A stretch of 64,000 nt of DNA from Cupriavidus basilensis (lineage in GTDB: Bacteria; Pseudomonadota; Gammaproteobacteria; Burkholderiales; Burkholderiaceae): assembly GCF_008801925.2 (NCBI RefSeq), contig NZ_CP062804.1:1674001-1738000 (forward strand). The letters run 5' to 3'. Numbering within the stretch: the first letter of the stretch is position 1; the number at the start of each line of letters is the position of its first letter. This document shows, piece by piece, positions 8,213 through 16,827 of this stretch. Below the pieces are notes generated by a model. That model searched no databases. It was not told the DNA's origin and saw only the letters and a list, made by a program, of their open reading frames with translations. Position numbers and translations under genes: made by a program.

Positions 8213-9043
8213 TCAAGGGGTTCCGGGCGGCGTGGCATGCAGCGGAAAACTCACTGCAATGCACACCGATCCGCTATCGGTCGAACAGCCCTGCCCTTCG
8301 GCCTCGATGTGCGCCCCATGCATTTCCACCAGCCGCCTGGCGAGCAGCAGCGCAGTGCCTTGGCGTGGCGCATATACGCCACCCTGGGCCTTGCGCCGGC
8401 GGAAGAAATCGGAGAGCACGGCTATGCGCTCTTCCTTGCGTGCGCCGGTGGGCGCCCGGCTCTCGGTAATGCGCAGCCGGATCCGCCCGGGCTCGGGCTT
8501 GAGGTGCGCCTCCACGGTATCGGCGCTGCGCGCATGGCGGATGCAATGCACCAGCAGGTGACGCAGCAGCGGATCCAGGCGGCGCGGGTCGGCGTCGATC
8601 AGCAGGGCAGCGGCAGGCTGCCCCTCAAGGCCATCCACACACCCCGCGGCCAGGGTGACGCCGCGCGCCTCGGCCAGCGGGCGTACCTCGTCCGTCGCCT
8701 TCTGCAATGCGGCCAGCAGGTCTACGCGCTCCCACTGCGGCGCGCTGTCGTCGGCCAGCAGCGCCACCGCCTCCTCCATGTGTTCGATCAGTTCCAGTTG
8801 CTGCAGCATGCCGGTGCGGATGCCGCTGAGCGCCCGCTGCGTGGAGGCGGGAGGCGTGTCGAGCGAGTGGTCCAGCACGTAGGCCCAGCTCTGCACCCCG
8901 TTAAGCGCGGAGCGCAGGTCATGCGCCACCTGGCTGATCAACGTGGCGACCTCCGCGGCACTCTGGATCGGCTCGCTGGGTTCAACCGTCGCGGGATGAT
9001 CCGATGCTTCGGGGCCCTCTGAAGGATGATGTTGCTGCGACAT
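8213..9043 (-). CDS. Histidine kinase-like protein with degenerate ATPase domain
   Basis: A 276-aa cytoplasmic protein. The dimerisation/phospho-acceptor helix is well kept: His41 in QVAHDLRSALNGV. The catalytic domain is not: the N box lacks its Asn (LLRHLLVHCIRHARS), the G1 box reads ITESRAPTG instead of DxGxG, and the G2 box is GTALLLARR instead of GxGxGL. It probably cannot bind ATP. Such a fold with an intact His is how Spo0B- and ChpT-type phosphotransferases look. It lies between a hybrid kinase and a sigma54 response regulator, so a relay role is plausible (inference). A decaying kinase is the alternative. Confidence 0.75.
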   Translation of the reverse strand: MSQQHHPSEGPEASDHPATVEPSEPIQSAAEVATLISQVAHDLRSALNGVQSWAYVLDHSLDTPPASTQRALSGIRTGMLQQLELIEHMEEAVALLADDSAPQWERVDLLAALQKATDEVRPLAEARGVTLAAGCVDGLEGQPAAALLIDADPRRLDPLLRHLLVHCIRHARSADTVEAHLKPEPGRIRLRITESRAPTGARKEERIAVLSDFFRRRKAQGGVYAPRQGTALLLARRLVEMHGAHIEAEGQGCSTDSGSVCIAVSFPLHATPPGTP

Positions 9044-9230
9044 GGATACCTTTTTGGGGATTCCTTTTGGGGCTGCATGCTCGCCCGGTTGTCATGCAAT
9101 AACCATTCCGCTCGCGCTAATGGAAGGCATCCGTGTAGCGCGAAACCGTAATCCCGGGTCGCACCCTACCAATTTTGGGTATCCGATCCAGCGGCGGCGG
9201 GCCAGCAGTGCTGGCGGCGCGCCGCACATG

Positions 9231-10640
9231 CTAGTTCGGCGCCGTAGTGCTTCCCGGCGGCGTCCTCGTGCCGTTGGCGCGCAGCGATTCCGGCAACTCC
9301 CCCCTTGAGGCATATTCTTCCAGCCGGTTATACAAGGTCTTGAGGCTGATGCCGAGTATCTCGGCGGCGTGTTTCTTCACACCGGAGCACTGCTCCAGCG
9401 TGGCGAAGATCAACTGGCGGTCGGCCTCGGCCAGCGACATTCCCACTGGCACCGAGACCATGGCGGTGGCGGCCGAATTGGCCGCTGCCACCTGCAGCGG
9501 CACGTGCGCATCGGCAATGAGATCCTGGTCGGCCATGATGTAGGCGCGCTGCACAAAGTTGCGCAGCTCGCGCACATTGCCGGGCCATGCATGCAGCAGC
9601 AGGCTATCGAGCAGCGCCGGGGCAAAGCGGCGTTGCGTGCCGTGCTCGCCGTTCATCTGCGCCAGCAGCGTGTTAGCGATCTGCACCACGTCGTTGGCGC
9701 GCGCGCGCAGCGGCGGCAGCTCGATCGGGAACACGTTGAGCCGGTGATAGAGGTCGGCACGCAGCTTGCCCTCGGCTACCGCGTCTTCCGGGTTGCGGTT
9801 GGTGGCGGCCACCACACGCACGTCGGCATGCAGCTCACGGTTGGTGCCAACGCGCATGAAGGCGCCGGACTCCAGCACGCGCAGCAGCTTGACCTGCAGC
9901 TCGACCGGCATCTCGGTGATTTCGTCGAGAAAAAGCGTACCGCCGTCGGCCCGCTCGAAGTAGCCTTTGTGCTGGCGCTCCGCGCCCGTAAAGCTGCCGC
10001 GCTCGTGGCCGAACATCTCGGACTCGATCAGCGTGGCGGAAATCGCGCCGCAGTTCACGGCCAGGAAGGGCTGGCGCCGGCGCGCGGAGAGTTCGTGCAA
10101 GGTCTGCGCGGCCAGCTCCTTGCCGGTGCCGCTCTCGCCCACCAGCAGCACCGTGGCCTCGGTGGGCGCGACCTTGCCGAGCTGGTCGTAGACCACCTGC
10201 ATCGCTTCGGAGCTGCCAAGCAGCCGGCCAAAGCGGCCGTAGCGGCGCAGTTCGTCGCGCAGGGAATGGATTTCCGCCTTGAGGTCGCCGGTGGTGGCAA
10301 TGCGCTTCAGGACGGTGCGCAGGCGTGTCACGTTGATCGGCTTGACCAGGTAATCGGTGGCGCCCCGGCGCAGCGCATCCACGGCGGATTCCACGCTGGC
10401 GTATCCGGTCATCAGGATCACCTCGACACCAGCGGTGCCGACCTCGTTGAACAGGTCCATGCCGCTGCCGTCAGGCAGCTTCAGGTCGGCCAGCACGACG
10501 TCCGGCACCTGCCAGCCAATCTGCAGGCAGGCTTCACGCAGGTCGCCTGCGGTGGCGGACGTGAAGCCCTCGGCCGTCACGATCTCGGACAGTGCGGCGC
10601 AAGTATTTTCATCGTCGTCGACGATCAGGATGTGGGGCAT
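9231..10640 (-). CDS. Sigma54-dependent response regulator (NtrC family)
   Basis: 469-aa activator: receiver (Asp52 in [11 protein letters not shown], Lys100 in DYLVKP), AAA+ domain with Walker A GESGTGKE (168-175), sigma54 contact loop GSFTGA (215-220) and Walker [10 protein letters not shown], then a Fis-type HTH ending [19 protein letters not shown]. The usual GAFTGA loop carries Ser at position 2. I start at 10640 because [10 protein letters not shown] begins the receiver and GGAG lies just upstream; the longer open frame to 10868 adds an implausible Cys/Arg-rich leader. It activates sigma54 promoters when phosphorylated; targets are unknown. It is divergent from a second sigma54 activator. 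Confidence 0.92.
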   Translation of the reverse strand: MPHILIVDDDENTCAALSEIVTAEGFTSATAGDLREACLQIGWQVPDVVLADLKLPDGSGMDLFNEVGTAGVEVILMTGYASVESAVDALRRGATDYLVKPINVTRLRTVLKRIATTGDLKAEIHSLRDELRRYGRFGRLLGSSEAMQVVYDQLGKVAPTEATVLLVGESGTGKELAAQTLHELSARRRQPFLAVNCGAISATLIESEMFGHERGSFTGAERQHKGYFERADGGTLFLDEITEMPVELQVKLLRVLESGAFMRVGTNRELHADVRVVAATNRNPEDAVAEGKLRADLYHRLNVFPIELPPLRARANDVVQIANTLLAQMNGEHGTQRRFAPALLDSLLLHAWPGNVRELRNFVQRAYIMADQDLIADAHVPLQVAAANSAATAMVSVPVGMSLAEADRQLIFATLEQCSGVKKHAAEILGISLKTLYNRLEEYASRGELPESLRANGTRTPPGSTTAPN

Positions 10641-10694
10641 CGTTCTCCGTATCGGCACCGCATCACCCGGCTGCCACGGCAAGCACGGTCCTGG

Positions 10695-10714
10695 CCCTAT
10701 GTCAGCACATAGGG
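10695..10714. promoter_or_regulatory. 8-bp inverted repeat CCCTATGT-N4-ACATAGGG
   Basis: Perfect 8+8 inverted repeat with a CAGC centre, 55-75 bases upstream of the start of the sigma54 response regulator. Its length and position fit a binding site for a dimeric regulator, perhaps the Fis-type HTH of either neighbour acting as autoregulator. A hairpin in the leader RNA is the other reading. Confidence 0.45.
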
Positions 10715-10835
10715 AGGCAGTGCGTCCTGGCGCCAAGGTGAATCCGGGGATACAACCAAGTTTATGCGGGCGCCAGCCGCAGCGGTACCAGTGTCTGTCT
10801 GACAACGCCACACGCCGGCACGCGTTGGCGCAGGA

Positions 10836-10850
10836 ACCGTTCAAAACGGT
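10836..10850. promoter_or_regulatory. 6-bp inverted repeat ACCGTT-CAA-AACGGT
   Basis: Perfect 6+6 inverted repeat in the same divergent region, about 104 bases upstream of the second activator's ATG. Candidate operator; short enough that chance cannot be excluded. Confidence 0.3.
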
Positions 10851-10953
10851 GGCCTCAAGCCAAAGCACGCGCTAGGATTAGCTCAACCGCCGCCAGATTG
10901 CCCCACCGCCGACGCACTTCCCGCCGACCCGGCCATAGGCGATCACGCCCCCC

Positions 10954-11982
10954 ATGCCGCTCTCGATGCCAAGCCTCAACCCGCCTGCCGCTCCCCTTCC
11001 CGCCACGCCGGCAAGCGGCGCGCCGCGGCACGCCGTTCAGGGTCCCTCGGCCTTGCTATGGCAAAGCGCTTCGCCCGTCATGCGGCAGTTGCTCGCGCAG
11101 ATCGAGCGGGTGGCCGCCACGGAAGTCACGATGCTGGCGGTGGGCGAAAGCGGCACTGGCAAGGAACTGGTAGCCCGCGCCGTGCACGACCGCGGCGCAC
11201 GCCGGGCCGGGCCGTTCGTCGCGGTCAATTGCGGGGCGATATCCCCCACGCTGATCGAGTCGGAGTTGTTCGGCCACGAGAAAGGCGGCTTCACGGGTGC
11301 CGTGCAGCAGAAGGCCGGGTACTTCGAGCAAGCCCGCGGCGGCACGCTGTTTCTGGATGAAATCACGGAAATGGCGCCCGACATGCAGATCAAGCTGCTG
11401 CGGGTGCTGGAGACGCGCACCTTCCACCGCGTAGGCGGCGACACGCAGATCGTATGCGACGTGCGCATCCTCGCGGCGACCAACCGCGACCCTGTCGAAG
11501 CGGTGCGCACTGGCCAATTGCGCGAGGACCTGCTTTACCGCCTTGCGGTCTTCCCGTTGCACATTCCACCGCTGCGCGAGCGTGGCGAGGATATCGCGCA
11601 GCTGGCCAGGCATTTCCTGGCGGAGTTCAACGCCATGGAAGGCGCCGACAAGGTGTTCTCCGGCACGGCGCTGGAACGGCTGCGGCACTATGGCTGGCCC
11701 GGCAATGTGCGCGAACTGAAGAACACCATCTATCGCGCCTTTATCCTGGCCGACCGCGTCATCGACATCGCCAACCCCAATATCGCCACCCAACCGCCAC
11801 GGCCGGCCACGCTGGACGGCTTCGTCAATGTGCGCATCGGCACTTCGCTGGCCGACGCGCAGCGCGAAATCATCCTGGCCACGCTGGCGCGCTTTGACGG
11901 CGACAAGCGGCAGGCTGCGCACTCGCTAGGCATCAGCCTGAAGACGCTCTACAACCGGCTGGATGCCTATCGCGCGAGCTGA
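10954..11982 (+). CDS. Sigma54-interacting activator without receiver domain
   Basis: 342-aa enhancer-binding protein made of a short Pro/Ala-rich N-terminal stretch (about 35 residues), the AAA+ domain (Walker A GESGTGKE at 64-71, Walker [10 protein letters not shown]) and a Fis HTH ([19 protein letters not shown]). It lacks any receiver, PAS or GAF input, so like PspF or HrpS-type proteins it should be controlled by a partner or by its level. The sigma54 contact loop reads GGFTGA (111-116), with Gly where most have Ala. The HTH end is nearly the same as in the divergent response regulator, so the two may share DNA sites and could form mixed oligomers (inference). Confidence 0.88.
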   Translation: MPLSMPSLNPPAAPLPATPASGAPRHAVQGPSALLWQSASPVMRQLLAQIERVAATEVTMLAVGESGTGKELVARAVHDRGARRAGPFVAVNCGAISPTLIESELFGHEKGGFTGAVQQKAGYFEQARGGTLFLDEITEMAPDMQIKLLRVLETRTFHRVGGDTQIVCDVRILAATNRDPVEAVRTGQLREDLLYRLAVFPLHIPPLRERGEDIAQLARHFLAEFNAMEGADKVFSGTALERLRHYGWPGNVRELKNTIYRAFILADRVIDIANPNIATQPPRPATLDGFVNVRIGTSLADAQREIILATLARFDGDKRQAAHSLGISLKTLYNRLDAYRAS

Positions 11983-12046
11983 GCTGCCCAATTCGCCCGC
12001 TGCCGGCGCGCCGAGCGCGTCCCGGTGGCTCCTTCGGCCAATCGAT

Positions 12047-12062
12047 CCCCTCTAAAGAGGGG
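12047..12062. promoter_or_regulatory. 16-bp palindrome CCCCTCTAAAGAGGGG
   Basis: Perfect 7+7 palindrome with a two-base centre, 65 bases after the activator gene and 180 before the zinc-ribbon gene. The centre is too tight for a good RNA hairpin loop, so a protein-binding site is the more natural reading. Confidence 0.4.
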
Positions 12063-12085
12063 CAGCACCACGACCGCGAACTGCG

Positions 12086-12106
12086 CAGACTTGTATGCAA
12101 AGTCTG
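12086..12106. promoter_or_regulatory. Inverted repeat CAGACTT-N7-AAGTCTG
   Basis: Perfect 7+7 inverted repeat with a 7-base centre, just downstream of the previous palindrome. It could be a stem-loop ending the activator transcript, though no T tract follows, or an operator for the zinc-ribbon gene. Confidence 0.4.
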
Positions 12107-12239
12107 TCTGGACATTGACCGCCTGGCTGCGTGGCTGGCCACGTTTCCATTTGACTTTGCCTGACTGCCAGCGAGGCAGCATGGCGCCAGGACCGATTTC
12201 CCAGCCCCTGCCCCCTCCCCTTTACGACCATTGACGGCG

Positions 12240-12509
12240 ATGAAGGAAAAACAAGAATACTGCCCGCTTTGCGGCACCCAGGCCGCAGCCCGCGCCCGTC
12301 GCGGCAGCTATGGGCAATGGGTGCGATACGACTGCGACAACCCGCAGTGCGGCCCGGTCGAGATCAGTACCAAGGCGCGCCGCAGCCTGCGCGAGCCCGC
12401 CCGGCAGGCCGAGCTCCGCGCCCTGGCCCGCTCCAGCCGCGAGCACGGCAAGGTGCCACGCGTCGGCTTTGACGGGCCGCGCGGCGAATTCTACGTCGAG
12501 TTCGACTAA
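12240..12509 (+). CDS. Small zinc-ribbon protein of unknown function
   Basis: 89-aa basic protein beginning MKEKQEYCPLCGTQ. Cys8/Cys11 (CPLC) and Cys32/Cys37 (CDNPQC) are spaced like a treble-clef or zinc-ribbon site, and the middle is Arg-rich (KARRSLREPARQ). The tail is FDGPRGEFYVEFD. The ATG at 12240 is preferred over an upstream in-frame TTG at 12231; the Shine-Dalgarno is weak. Possibly a nucleic-acid-binding or chaperone-like protein, but I do not recognise a named family. It stands alone, facing the TetR gene. Confidence 0.6.
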   Translation: MKEKQEYCPLCGTQAAARARRGSYGQWVRYDCDNPQCGPVEISTKARRSLREPARQAELRALARSSREHGKVPRVGFDGPRGEFYVEFD

Positions 12510-12614
12510 GCCCCGCCTCCCCGGCGCCGGGCGCTGCCGGCGCGCATCCAATCCCCGCTGCGCACCGTACATGTAGGCATCAGGACCACCAGCGCGCGGC
12601 ATGCCCGCGCCCGC

Positions 12615-13229
12615 CTACAAGTGACTACGCATTCCTTCAAAGCTGACCTTGAGCATGTGCTCGACGATCGCGTCGGTGCCCAGCTTGCTGTACAGCTGCA
12701 GGTAATCCACGGCCGGATCGCAAGTGCGCGCGTAATAGCTGAACAGAATCACATCGTCGGGGAGCGACGGATCGAGCTCGCCCGCCGCCTTGGCCTCGGC
12801 CACGAGCTTTTCCAGTTGCCGGTTGAGCTTGAGCACGCGCGTGACGTAGCGCAGGTTGCGCGTGAGCATCTCGCGCACATGCGGGCTGGTGGATGGCAGG
12901 AACGGCAGCCCGCCGGTCAGGCGTACGCGCAGCGCCCACTCGAGCAAGGCGCGCAAGCGCGCCAGCCCCGTCAGATCGCCCGGGAGCTGCTCCAGGTACT
13001 CGAGCGCGCCGTCGATCAGCCGGATCAATGCTTCGCCGACCAGATCTTCCTTGGATTTGAAGTGCTTGTAGAGGCTGGGCTTGGAGATGCCAACCTCCAG
13101 CGCCACGTCGTCCATGGTCATCAGGTCGAAGCCCTTGCCAGCCAGGATGCGGGTCGCCGCATCGAGGATCGCGTCCTCACGCAGCTTGAAAGCCTGGTCC
13201 TTGAAACTCAGCCTGCCGAAAATACTCAT
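12615..13229 (-). CDS. TetR-family transcriptional regulator
   Basis: 204-aa repressor-type protein. The N-terminal HTH is typical: ILDAATRILAGKGFDLMTMDDVALEVGISKPSLYKHFKSKEDLV (about residues 20-63). The C-terminal ligand-binding domain is all-helical. It is transcribed divergently from the eight-gene lipid/redox operon, with 188 bases between the starts, so it most likely represses that operon and itself. A perfect palindrome at 13243-13254 lies 14 bases upstream of its ATG. The inducing ligand is unknown; a fatty-acid derivative or an oxidised lipid would fit the operon (inference). Confidence 0.88.
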   Translation of the reverse strand: MSIFGRLSFKDQAFKLREDAILDAATRILAGKGFDLMTMDDVALEVGISKPSLYKHFKSKEDLVGEALIRLIDGALEYLEQLPGDLTGLARLRALLEWALRVRLTGGLPFLPSTSPHVREMLTRNLRYVTRVLKLNRQLEKLVAEAKAAGELDPSLPDDVILFSYYARTCDPAVDYLQLYSKLGTDAIVEHMLKVSFEGMRSHL

Positions 13230-13242
13230 TAGTAAATCTCGC

Positions 13243-13254
13243 TACTATGTAGTA
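13243..13254. promoter_or_regulatory. Probable TetR operator TACTATGTAGTA
   Basis: Perfect 12-bp palindrome (TACTA-TG-TAGTA) in the divergent region, 14 bases from the tetR start. A further TTAGTAA copy overlaps the tetR ATG (13229-13235), so TAGTAA occurs twice in the same orientation and pairs with TACTA in between. Such overlapping half-sites close to the regulator's start are typical of TetR autoregulation. Confidence 0.6.
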
Positions 13255-13417
13255 ATCTTTTTTCCAACTCGGTACGAAACCATCTTAGCACCCATCCAGG
13301 CAAAGCGATGTCGAATTCAGGAAATCCCCAGCACTGCCGCCCTGCAACCGCCGCCAGCCAAGCTGCCACAAGGGCTGGCGCCATTGGCGAGCGCGCGCTC
13401 GCCAGCAAGGAGCCGGC

Positions 13418-14761
13418 ATGAGCGGCGCGCCCGGAACCTATCCGCGCGGCCAGCGCGTCGCCGTCGTCGGCGCAGGCATCTCTGGCCTGGCAAGCGCCTA
13501 TCTGCTGTCGCGTCGGCACAACATCACACTGTTTGAAGCCGGTAACTACCTGGGCGGGCATACCAACACGGTCGAGGTCGAGCTGGAGGGGGTACGCCAT
13601 CCCGTGGACACCGGCTTCCTGGTGTTCAACGACCGCACCTATCCCAACCTGATCGCGCTGTTCGCCGAGCTTGGCGTCACGGCCTATCCCACCGATATGT
13701 CGTTCTCCGTATCGCTGGACCAGGGACGGCTGGAATGGGCCGGCAGCAACCTCAACACCGTGTTCGCGCAGCGCCGCAACCTCTTCTCGCCCAGCTTCCT
13801 GTCGATGCTGCGCGATATCGTGCGCTTCAACGGTGCCGCCGAGCGCAACCTTGCGCTGGCCACCCAGAGCGGCTGCTCGGTGGACCAATTGCTGCTCGAC
13901 GGCGGCTATGGCCAGCCGTTTCGCCACAACTACCTGCTGCCGATGGCGGCGGCGATCTGGTCCAGCGCGACCGCCGATATCCTGCGTTTCCCTGCCGCCA
14001 CCTTCCTGCGCTTTTGCCTGAACCACGCCTTGCTGCAGGTCAACAACCGGCCGCAGTGGAAAACGGTGCAGGGCGGCGGGCGCGACTATGTACGGCGGAT
14101 CGCCGCACAACTGGCGCAGCGCGATGCCGCCATCCGGATATCGACGCCCGTGCGCAGCATCCGCAGGCATGACCACGGCGTTGACCTGCTGACCGACGAT
14201 GGCCCCGAGCACTTCGACGCGGTGGTGCTGGCCACCCACGCGCCCACCACGCTGCGCATGCTGGCCGACGCGGATCCCGGCGAGCGCCGTACGCTTGGCG
14301 CGGTCCAGTACCAGCCTAACCTGGCGATCCTGCATACCGATCCGGCCCTGCTGCCGCGCCGGCGCAAGGTGTGGTCAGCCTGGAACTACCTGGGCGGAGC
14401 CGCTGGCACCCACGATGCGGGCGCGGGCACGCACGATCATGCCGGCCACACCCGCCCGGTCTGCGTGAGCTACCTGTGCAACCAGCTCCAGCCATTGCCC
14501 TTCAAGACCCCGGTGGTGGTAACGCTCAACCCCATCTCCGCGCCAGCGCCCGGCACGGAACTGGGCCGCTACCACTACCAGCACCCGGTCTTCGACCTGG
14601 CCGCCGTGGCAGCGCAGTCCGCGCTGCCCGCGCTGCAGGGTCGGCGCCGCACCTGGTTTGCCGGGGCCTGGACGGGCTACGGCTTCCACGAGGACGGACT
14701 CAAGTCCGCGCTGCGCGTGGCCGCCGATTTCGATGCGCTGCCGGACTGGGCCAGGCTATGA
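13418..14761 (+). CDS. FAD-dependent oxidoreductase of the fatty-acid modification operon
   Basis: 447-aa flavoprotein of the amine-oxidase/phytoene-desaturase superfamily (COG2907-like). The dinucleotide motif VAVVGAGISGLASAYLL starts near residue 13 and is followed by TLFEAGNYLGGHTNT; the C-terminal FAD motif is WFAGAWTGYGFHEDGLKSA. Relatives are encoded beside cyclopropane-synthase-like methylases, and some act as acyl-chain desaturases in furan fatty acid synthesis. First gene of an eight-gene operon; its stop overlaps the next ATG (ATGA at 14758-14761). An acyl-lipid substrate is inferred from context. Confidence 0.82.
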   Translation: MSGAPGTYPRGQRVAVVGAGISGLASAYLLSRRHNITLFEAGNYLGGHTNTVEVELEGVRHPVDTGFLVFNDRTYPNLIALFAELGVTAYPTDMSFSVSLDQGRLEWAGSNLNTVFAQRRNLFSPSFLSMLRDIVRFNGAAERNLALATQSGCSVDQLLLDGGYGQPFRHNYLLPMAAAIWSSATADILRFPAATFLRFCLNHALLQVNNRPQWKTVQGGGRDYVRRIAAQLAQRDAAIRISTPVRSIRRHDHGVDLLTDDGPEHFDAVVLATHAPTTLRMLADADPGERRTLGAVQYQPNLAILHTDPALLPRRRKVWSAWNYLGGAAGTHDAGAGTHDHAGHTRPVCVSYLCNQLQPLPFKTPVVVTLNPISAPAPGTELGRYHYQHPVFDLAAVAAQSALPALQGRRRTWFAGAWTGYGFHEDGLKSALRVAADFDALPDWARL

Positions 14762-15615
14762 GCGGCATGGAAGACCACCTCGCCAGCAGCCCCGCCGGCG
14801 CGCCGCCCGCGTGGTTGCTACTTGGCCGCGTGATGCATGAACGCCTGCGTCCCGCACGGCACCGCTTTGTGTATCCAGTGTTCTACCTGCGCTGCAATCT
14901 CGACCGCCTGCCTGCCTTGCGCCACTGGTGGTTCGGCATCGACCGCTGGGCGCCGCTGTCACTTGCCACGCGCGACTACGGCCCGCGCGATGGCAGCGAC
15001 CTGGCCGCGTGGATGCGCAAGCTGCTGGCCGAAGCCGGCCTGCCGGCCGATGGCGAGATCTGGCTGCAGACGTTCCCGCGCGTGTTCGGCTATGCCTTCA
15101 ACCCGGTGAGCTTCTGGCATTGCCATGACCGCGCCGGCCAGTTGCGCGCGGTGCTGGCCGAGGTCAACAACACCTTCGGCGCCAGCCACCGTTACCTGCT
15201 GTGCGCGCCCGACCGTTGCGCAATCGGTCCCGACACCGTGCTGACCTGCCACAAGGCGCTGCATGTGTCGCCGTTCTGCGTGGTCGAGGGCAGCTATGCG
15301 TTCCGCCTGCGCGAAACCGGCGGCACCAGCTTTGCCGGCGTCGACTACTACGACGCCACGGGCCTCCTGATCCGTACCGCGATCGGCGGGCGCCGCCTGC
15401 CGTTCTCGCGCGCCAATGTGCTGGGTGCGCTGGCGCGCCAGCCCTGGCTCACGGTGTCGGTGATGGCGCGCATCCACTGGCAGGCTCTGCGGCTGTGGCT
15501 GAAGAACGTGCCGTTCCGCGGCAAAGATCCGGGCCCCGGTGCCGATCCGCCCGGCCCGACCAGTTTCCCCAACCCCTCCGCCAACCTGTCGCAGTTCGAG
15601 GAAAACAAGCCATGA
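14758..15615 (+). CDS. DUF1365 family protein
   Basis: 285-aa protein with the DUF1365 signature: GRVMHERLRPARHRFVYPVF near the N-terminus, then PRVFGYAFNPVSFWHC, VLAEVNNTFGASHRYLL, and KALHVSPF. These conserved His/Asn/Tyr clusters suggest an enzyme, but no reaction is proven for the family. It is almost always found between the FAD oxidoreductase and the cyclopropane-synthase-like methylase, so a step in modifying membrane acyl chains is likely. Start by ATGA overlap with the previous gene; its own stop overlaps the next ATG in the same way. Confidence 0.88.
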   Translation: MSGMEDHLASSPAGAPPAWLLLGRVMHERLRPARHRFVYPVFYLRCNLDRLPALRHWWFGIDRWAPLSLATRDYGPRDGSDLAAWMRKLLAEAGLPADGEIWLQTFPRVFGYAFNPVSFWHCHDRAGQLRAVLAEVNNTFGASHRYLLCAPDRCAIGPDTVLTCHKALHVSPFCVVEGSYAFRLRETGGTSFAGVDYYDATGLLIRTAIGGRRLPFSRANVLGALARQPWLTVSVMARIHWQALRLWLKNVPFRGKDPGPGADPPGPTSFPNPSANLSQFEENKP

Positions 15616-16826
15616 CGCCCTCTCGCGCGCTAACCCTGCCGCCCGACGGTGCCCCTGCGTCAGCCCGTCTTTTCTTAACCCTGCTCGAGCGCATCCGCGT
15701 TGGCCACCTGTTGCTGGTCGCGCCCTCGGGCGAGCAGCGCCTGTTTGGCGATCCGCATGCCGCACCGGGCGCGCGCCTGGAACTGCGTGACTGGCGTGCC
15801 AGTGCCGAGATCCTGCGCGCGGGGGACATTGGTTTTGCCGAGGCCTACCGCGCAGGCTGGCTCGATACGCCGGACCTCACCGCGCTGTTGCGCCTGGCCA
15901 TCCGCAATGAGTCCGCGCTGCCGCGGACCGTGGTCGGCAGCTGGCTGGCGCGGTGGTGGTACGGCCTGCGCCACCGGCTGCGCCCCAACAGCCGCACCGG
16001 CAGCCGCCGCAACATCCACGCGCACTATGACCTGGGCAACGCCTTCTACCAGCGCTGGCTGGACCCGACCTGGACTTACTCCGCCGCGCTGTTCCAGGGC
16101 GAGCGGGGCCGGCCGCTGGAAGCCGCGCAGGACGCCAAATACCAGCATATCGTCGACACGCTTGGCCTCAGGCCCGGCATGCGCGTGCTGGAAGTGGGCT
16201 GCGGCTGGGGCGGCTTTGCCATGCACGCGGCAAGGCAAGGGATCCAAGTGCACGGCATCACCATCTCCGCCGCACAGCTTGAGGTAGCGCAGCAGCGCGT
16301 GACCCAGGCCGGGCTGGAAGGGCTCGTCCGGCTGGAGCTGCGCGACTACCGGGATCTCGATGGCGAGTACGACGCCATTGTCTCCATCGAGATGTTCGAG
16401 GCCGTGGGCGAGCGCTATTGGCCCGGCTACTTCCAGATGCTGCGCCAGCGCTTGCGGCCCGGCGCGCGCGCGCTGGTGCAGTCGATCACCATCGAAGAGC
16501 AGCGCTTCAAGGCCTACCGCGCGAGCAGCGACTTTATCCGCGAGTACGTGTTCCCGGGCGGCATGCTGCCCAGCCCCGAGCGATTCCTGAAGGCTGGGTT
16601 GCGGGCCGGGCTGGAAAGCCGCGTCACGCTGGTGTTTGGCCCGGACTATGCCGAGACGCTGCGGCGCTGGCGCGCGGCCTTCGAGCAGGCGCTCGATGAT
16701 GTCACCGCACAAGGCTTCGATACGGTCTTCATCCGTACCTGGCGCCTGTACCTGTGCTACTGCGAAGCCGGGTTCGACGAAGGCCGCACCGACGTCATGC
16801 AGTTCGTGCTGCAGCGGCAGGCCTGA
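15612..16826 (+). CDS. Cyclopropane-fatty-acyl-phospholipid synthase-like methyltransferase
   Basis: 404-aa SAM-dependent enzyme acting on unsaturated phospholipid acyl chains. Motifs in order: IHAHYDLGNAFYQRWLD, SAM-binding VLEVGCGWGGFAMHAA, HGITISAAQLEVA, IEMFEAVGERYWPGYF, EYVFPGGMLPSPERF and C-terminal LYLCYCEAGFDEG. All belong to the Cfa family, including the bicarbonate/active-site segment. Homologues in this operon type either make cyclopropane rings or add a methyl branch on the way to furan fatty acids (UfaM-like); sequence alone does not separate them. ATGA overlap with the DUF1365 gene. Confidence 0.88.
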   Translation: MTPSRALTLPPDGAPASARLFLTLLERIRVGHLLLVAPSGEQRLFGDPHAAPGARLELRDWRASAEILRAGDIGFAEAYRAGWLDTPDLTALLRLAIRNESALPRTVVGSWLARWWYGLRHRLRPNSRTGSRRNIHAHYDLGNAFYQRWLDPTWTYSAALFQGERGRPLEAAQDAKYQHIVDTLGLRPGMRVLEVGCGWGGFAMHAARQGIQVHGITISAAQLEVAQQRVTQAGLEGLVRLELRDYRDLDGEYDAIVSIEMFEAVGERYWPGYFQMLRQRLRPGARALVQSITIEEQRFKAYRASSDFIREYVFPGGMLPSPERFLKAGLRAGLESRVTLVFGPDYAETLRRWRAAFEQALDDVTAQGFDTVFIRTWRLYLCYCEAGFDEGRTDVMQFVLQRQA

Positions 16827-16827
16827 C

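Larger units (their letters stand above)
10641..10953. other. Intergenic region between two divergent sigma54 activators
   Basis: A 313-base divergent promoter region with no gene. It holds two perfect inverted repeats, at 10695-10714 and 10836-10850, listed separately. Neither a clear sigma54 element nor a strong sigma70 promoter was recognised. Confidence 0.6.

Noticed and set aside
9369..10712. A 447-codon plus-strand frame opposite the sigma54 response regulator
   Set aside because: Antisense shadow of a gene with full family motifs; composition is not protein-like.
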